The notes under the pieces were generated by a model. It saw only the letters and a list, made by a program, of their open reading frames with translations, was not told the DNA's origin and did no database searches. Shown piece by piece: positions 6,953-7,285 of a DNA stretch of 7,285 bases; position 1 is the first letter of the stretch; each line of letters opens with the position of its first letter. A program made the position numbers and the translations under genes. Origin of the DNA: Planctomycetaceae bacterium. GTDB taxonomy: Bacteria > Planctomycetota > Planctomycetia > Planctomycetales > Planctomycetaceae. The stretch covers positions 1-7,285 of the forward strand of contig JALWSL010000216.1 in NCBI GenBank assembly GCA_027080405.1, read 5' to 3'.

Positions 6953-7285
6953 CTACCCCATTAATGGGGGACGCCCCAGAACTCGACGGGCATCCGCTAT
7001 TTGTCCGCCGTGGAAGGAATAATGGATGACAATCACGGCCAGACATGCTCCGACTGTGCCGAAAAAGTCTTTCATTTCTCCCTCAGCGTGACTCGGTTTA
7101 TCGAGATCGTCATCAGTGAGAGTATCGAGCAGAGCGAGTGTTGATGCCCGAACTTCTTCCAGTTTGGCAATGACATCTTCGTAGGCGGGATATTTACTGC
7201 TCTCGGTATAAACCTCGCCTCCCTGTTTGAAAAGACCTTCCCATTCCGCAAAAAAAGCTTCCAACTTATCCGCTGAAGCACTAAT
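6953..7285 (-). CDS. DinB-like putative metal-dependent protein (5' partial)
   Basis: The frame is open from the right edge and ends at the TAG whose complement is 6953-6955. The 110 visible residues are the C-terminal part. DinB-superfamily proteins are usually 150-180 residues, so roughly 50-70 are missing, including the first metal-binding His. The signature is HYSFHGGQIADARRVLG near the C terminus. His at 7022-7024 and His at 7010-7012 form the HxxxH pair that binds a divalent metal in DinB/YfiT-like four-helix bundles, followed by the usual GQI. The upstream helix contains EEVRASTLALLDTLTDDDLD, a typical DinB helix followed by the (S/T)DEDL turn. An in-frame TTG exists at 7264, but codons continue past it to the edge, so it is not taken as the start. 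Biochemical roles in the family vary, including thiol-dependent transferases, so none is assigned. It converges on fliS and shows no flagellar link. Confidence 0.75.
   Translation of the reverse strand: MSASADKLEAFFAEWEGLFKQGGEVYTESSKYPAYEDVIAKLEEVRASTLALLDTLTDDDLDKPSHAEGEMKDFFGTVGACLAVIVIHYSFHGGQIADARRVLGRPPLMG
6956..6978. repeat. Overlapping palindromes at the 3' end of the DinB-like gene
   Basis: CCCCATTAATGGGG (6956-6969) is a perfect 14 nt palindrome. TGGGG-GACG-CCCCA (6965-6978) overlaps it as a 5 bp hairpin. Both lie inside the last codons of the DinB-like gene. No T-tract follows on either strand, so a terminator call is not justified, although the site between convergent genes is suggestive. 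Confidence 0.35.

Noticed and set aside
1..7285. tRNA, rRNA, CRISPR, insertion sequence or attachment site
   Set aside because: I saw no cloverleaf, no regularly spaced repeats, no transposase motifs and no terminal inverted repeats on either strand.

Overview
The window carries six protein-coding genes. Five lie on the + strand and one, cut by the right edge, on the - strand. G+C is about half by eye. An unusually long flagellar cap protein (FliD), several sulfotransferase domains, a DinB-like protein and sparse Shine-Dalgarno signals fit a motile member of the Planctomycetota, perhaps Gimesia- or Rubinisphaera-like. This placement is inference only: no rRNA or other phylogenetic marker is present.

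Left part (1-3467), carbohydrate-modification genes. The first gene is cut by the left edge. It fuses the end of a family-2 glycosyltransferase, a PAPS-type sulfotransferase and a class I SAM methyltransferase in one reading frame. A stand-alone sulfotransferase of a different subfamily follows (2076-2696), then a TylF/MycF-like O-methyltransferase (2811-3467). Together they encode glycosyl transfer, two sulfations and two methylations, as expected of a set that builds and decorates a glycan. Gaps of 111 and 114 bp separate the three genes, and the first gap holds a hairpin.

Middle (3468-3723), a 256 bp non-coding region ahead of fliD. It holds a sigma-28-like promoter candidate whose -10 element overlaps a perfect 6+6 inverted repeat.

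Right part (3724-6931), fliD and fliS. FliD is the filament cap and FliS the flagellin export chaperone, and they are in the usual order, 55 bp apart. FliD has 910 residues, about twice the usual enterobacterial size. The extra length is a central array of four clear and one degenerate flagellin-IN-type repeats.

Right edge (6953-7285, - strand), the C-terminal part of a DinB-like putative metal-dependent protein. It converges on fliS and is probably unrelated to the flagellar genes.

The working idea is that the transferases modify the flagellar filament, or another surface glycan, with sulfate and methyl groups. This rests on gene proximity and domain content only.
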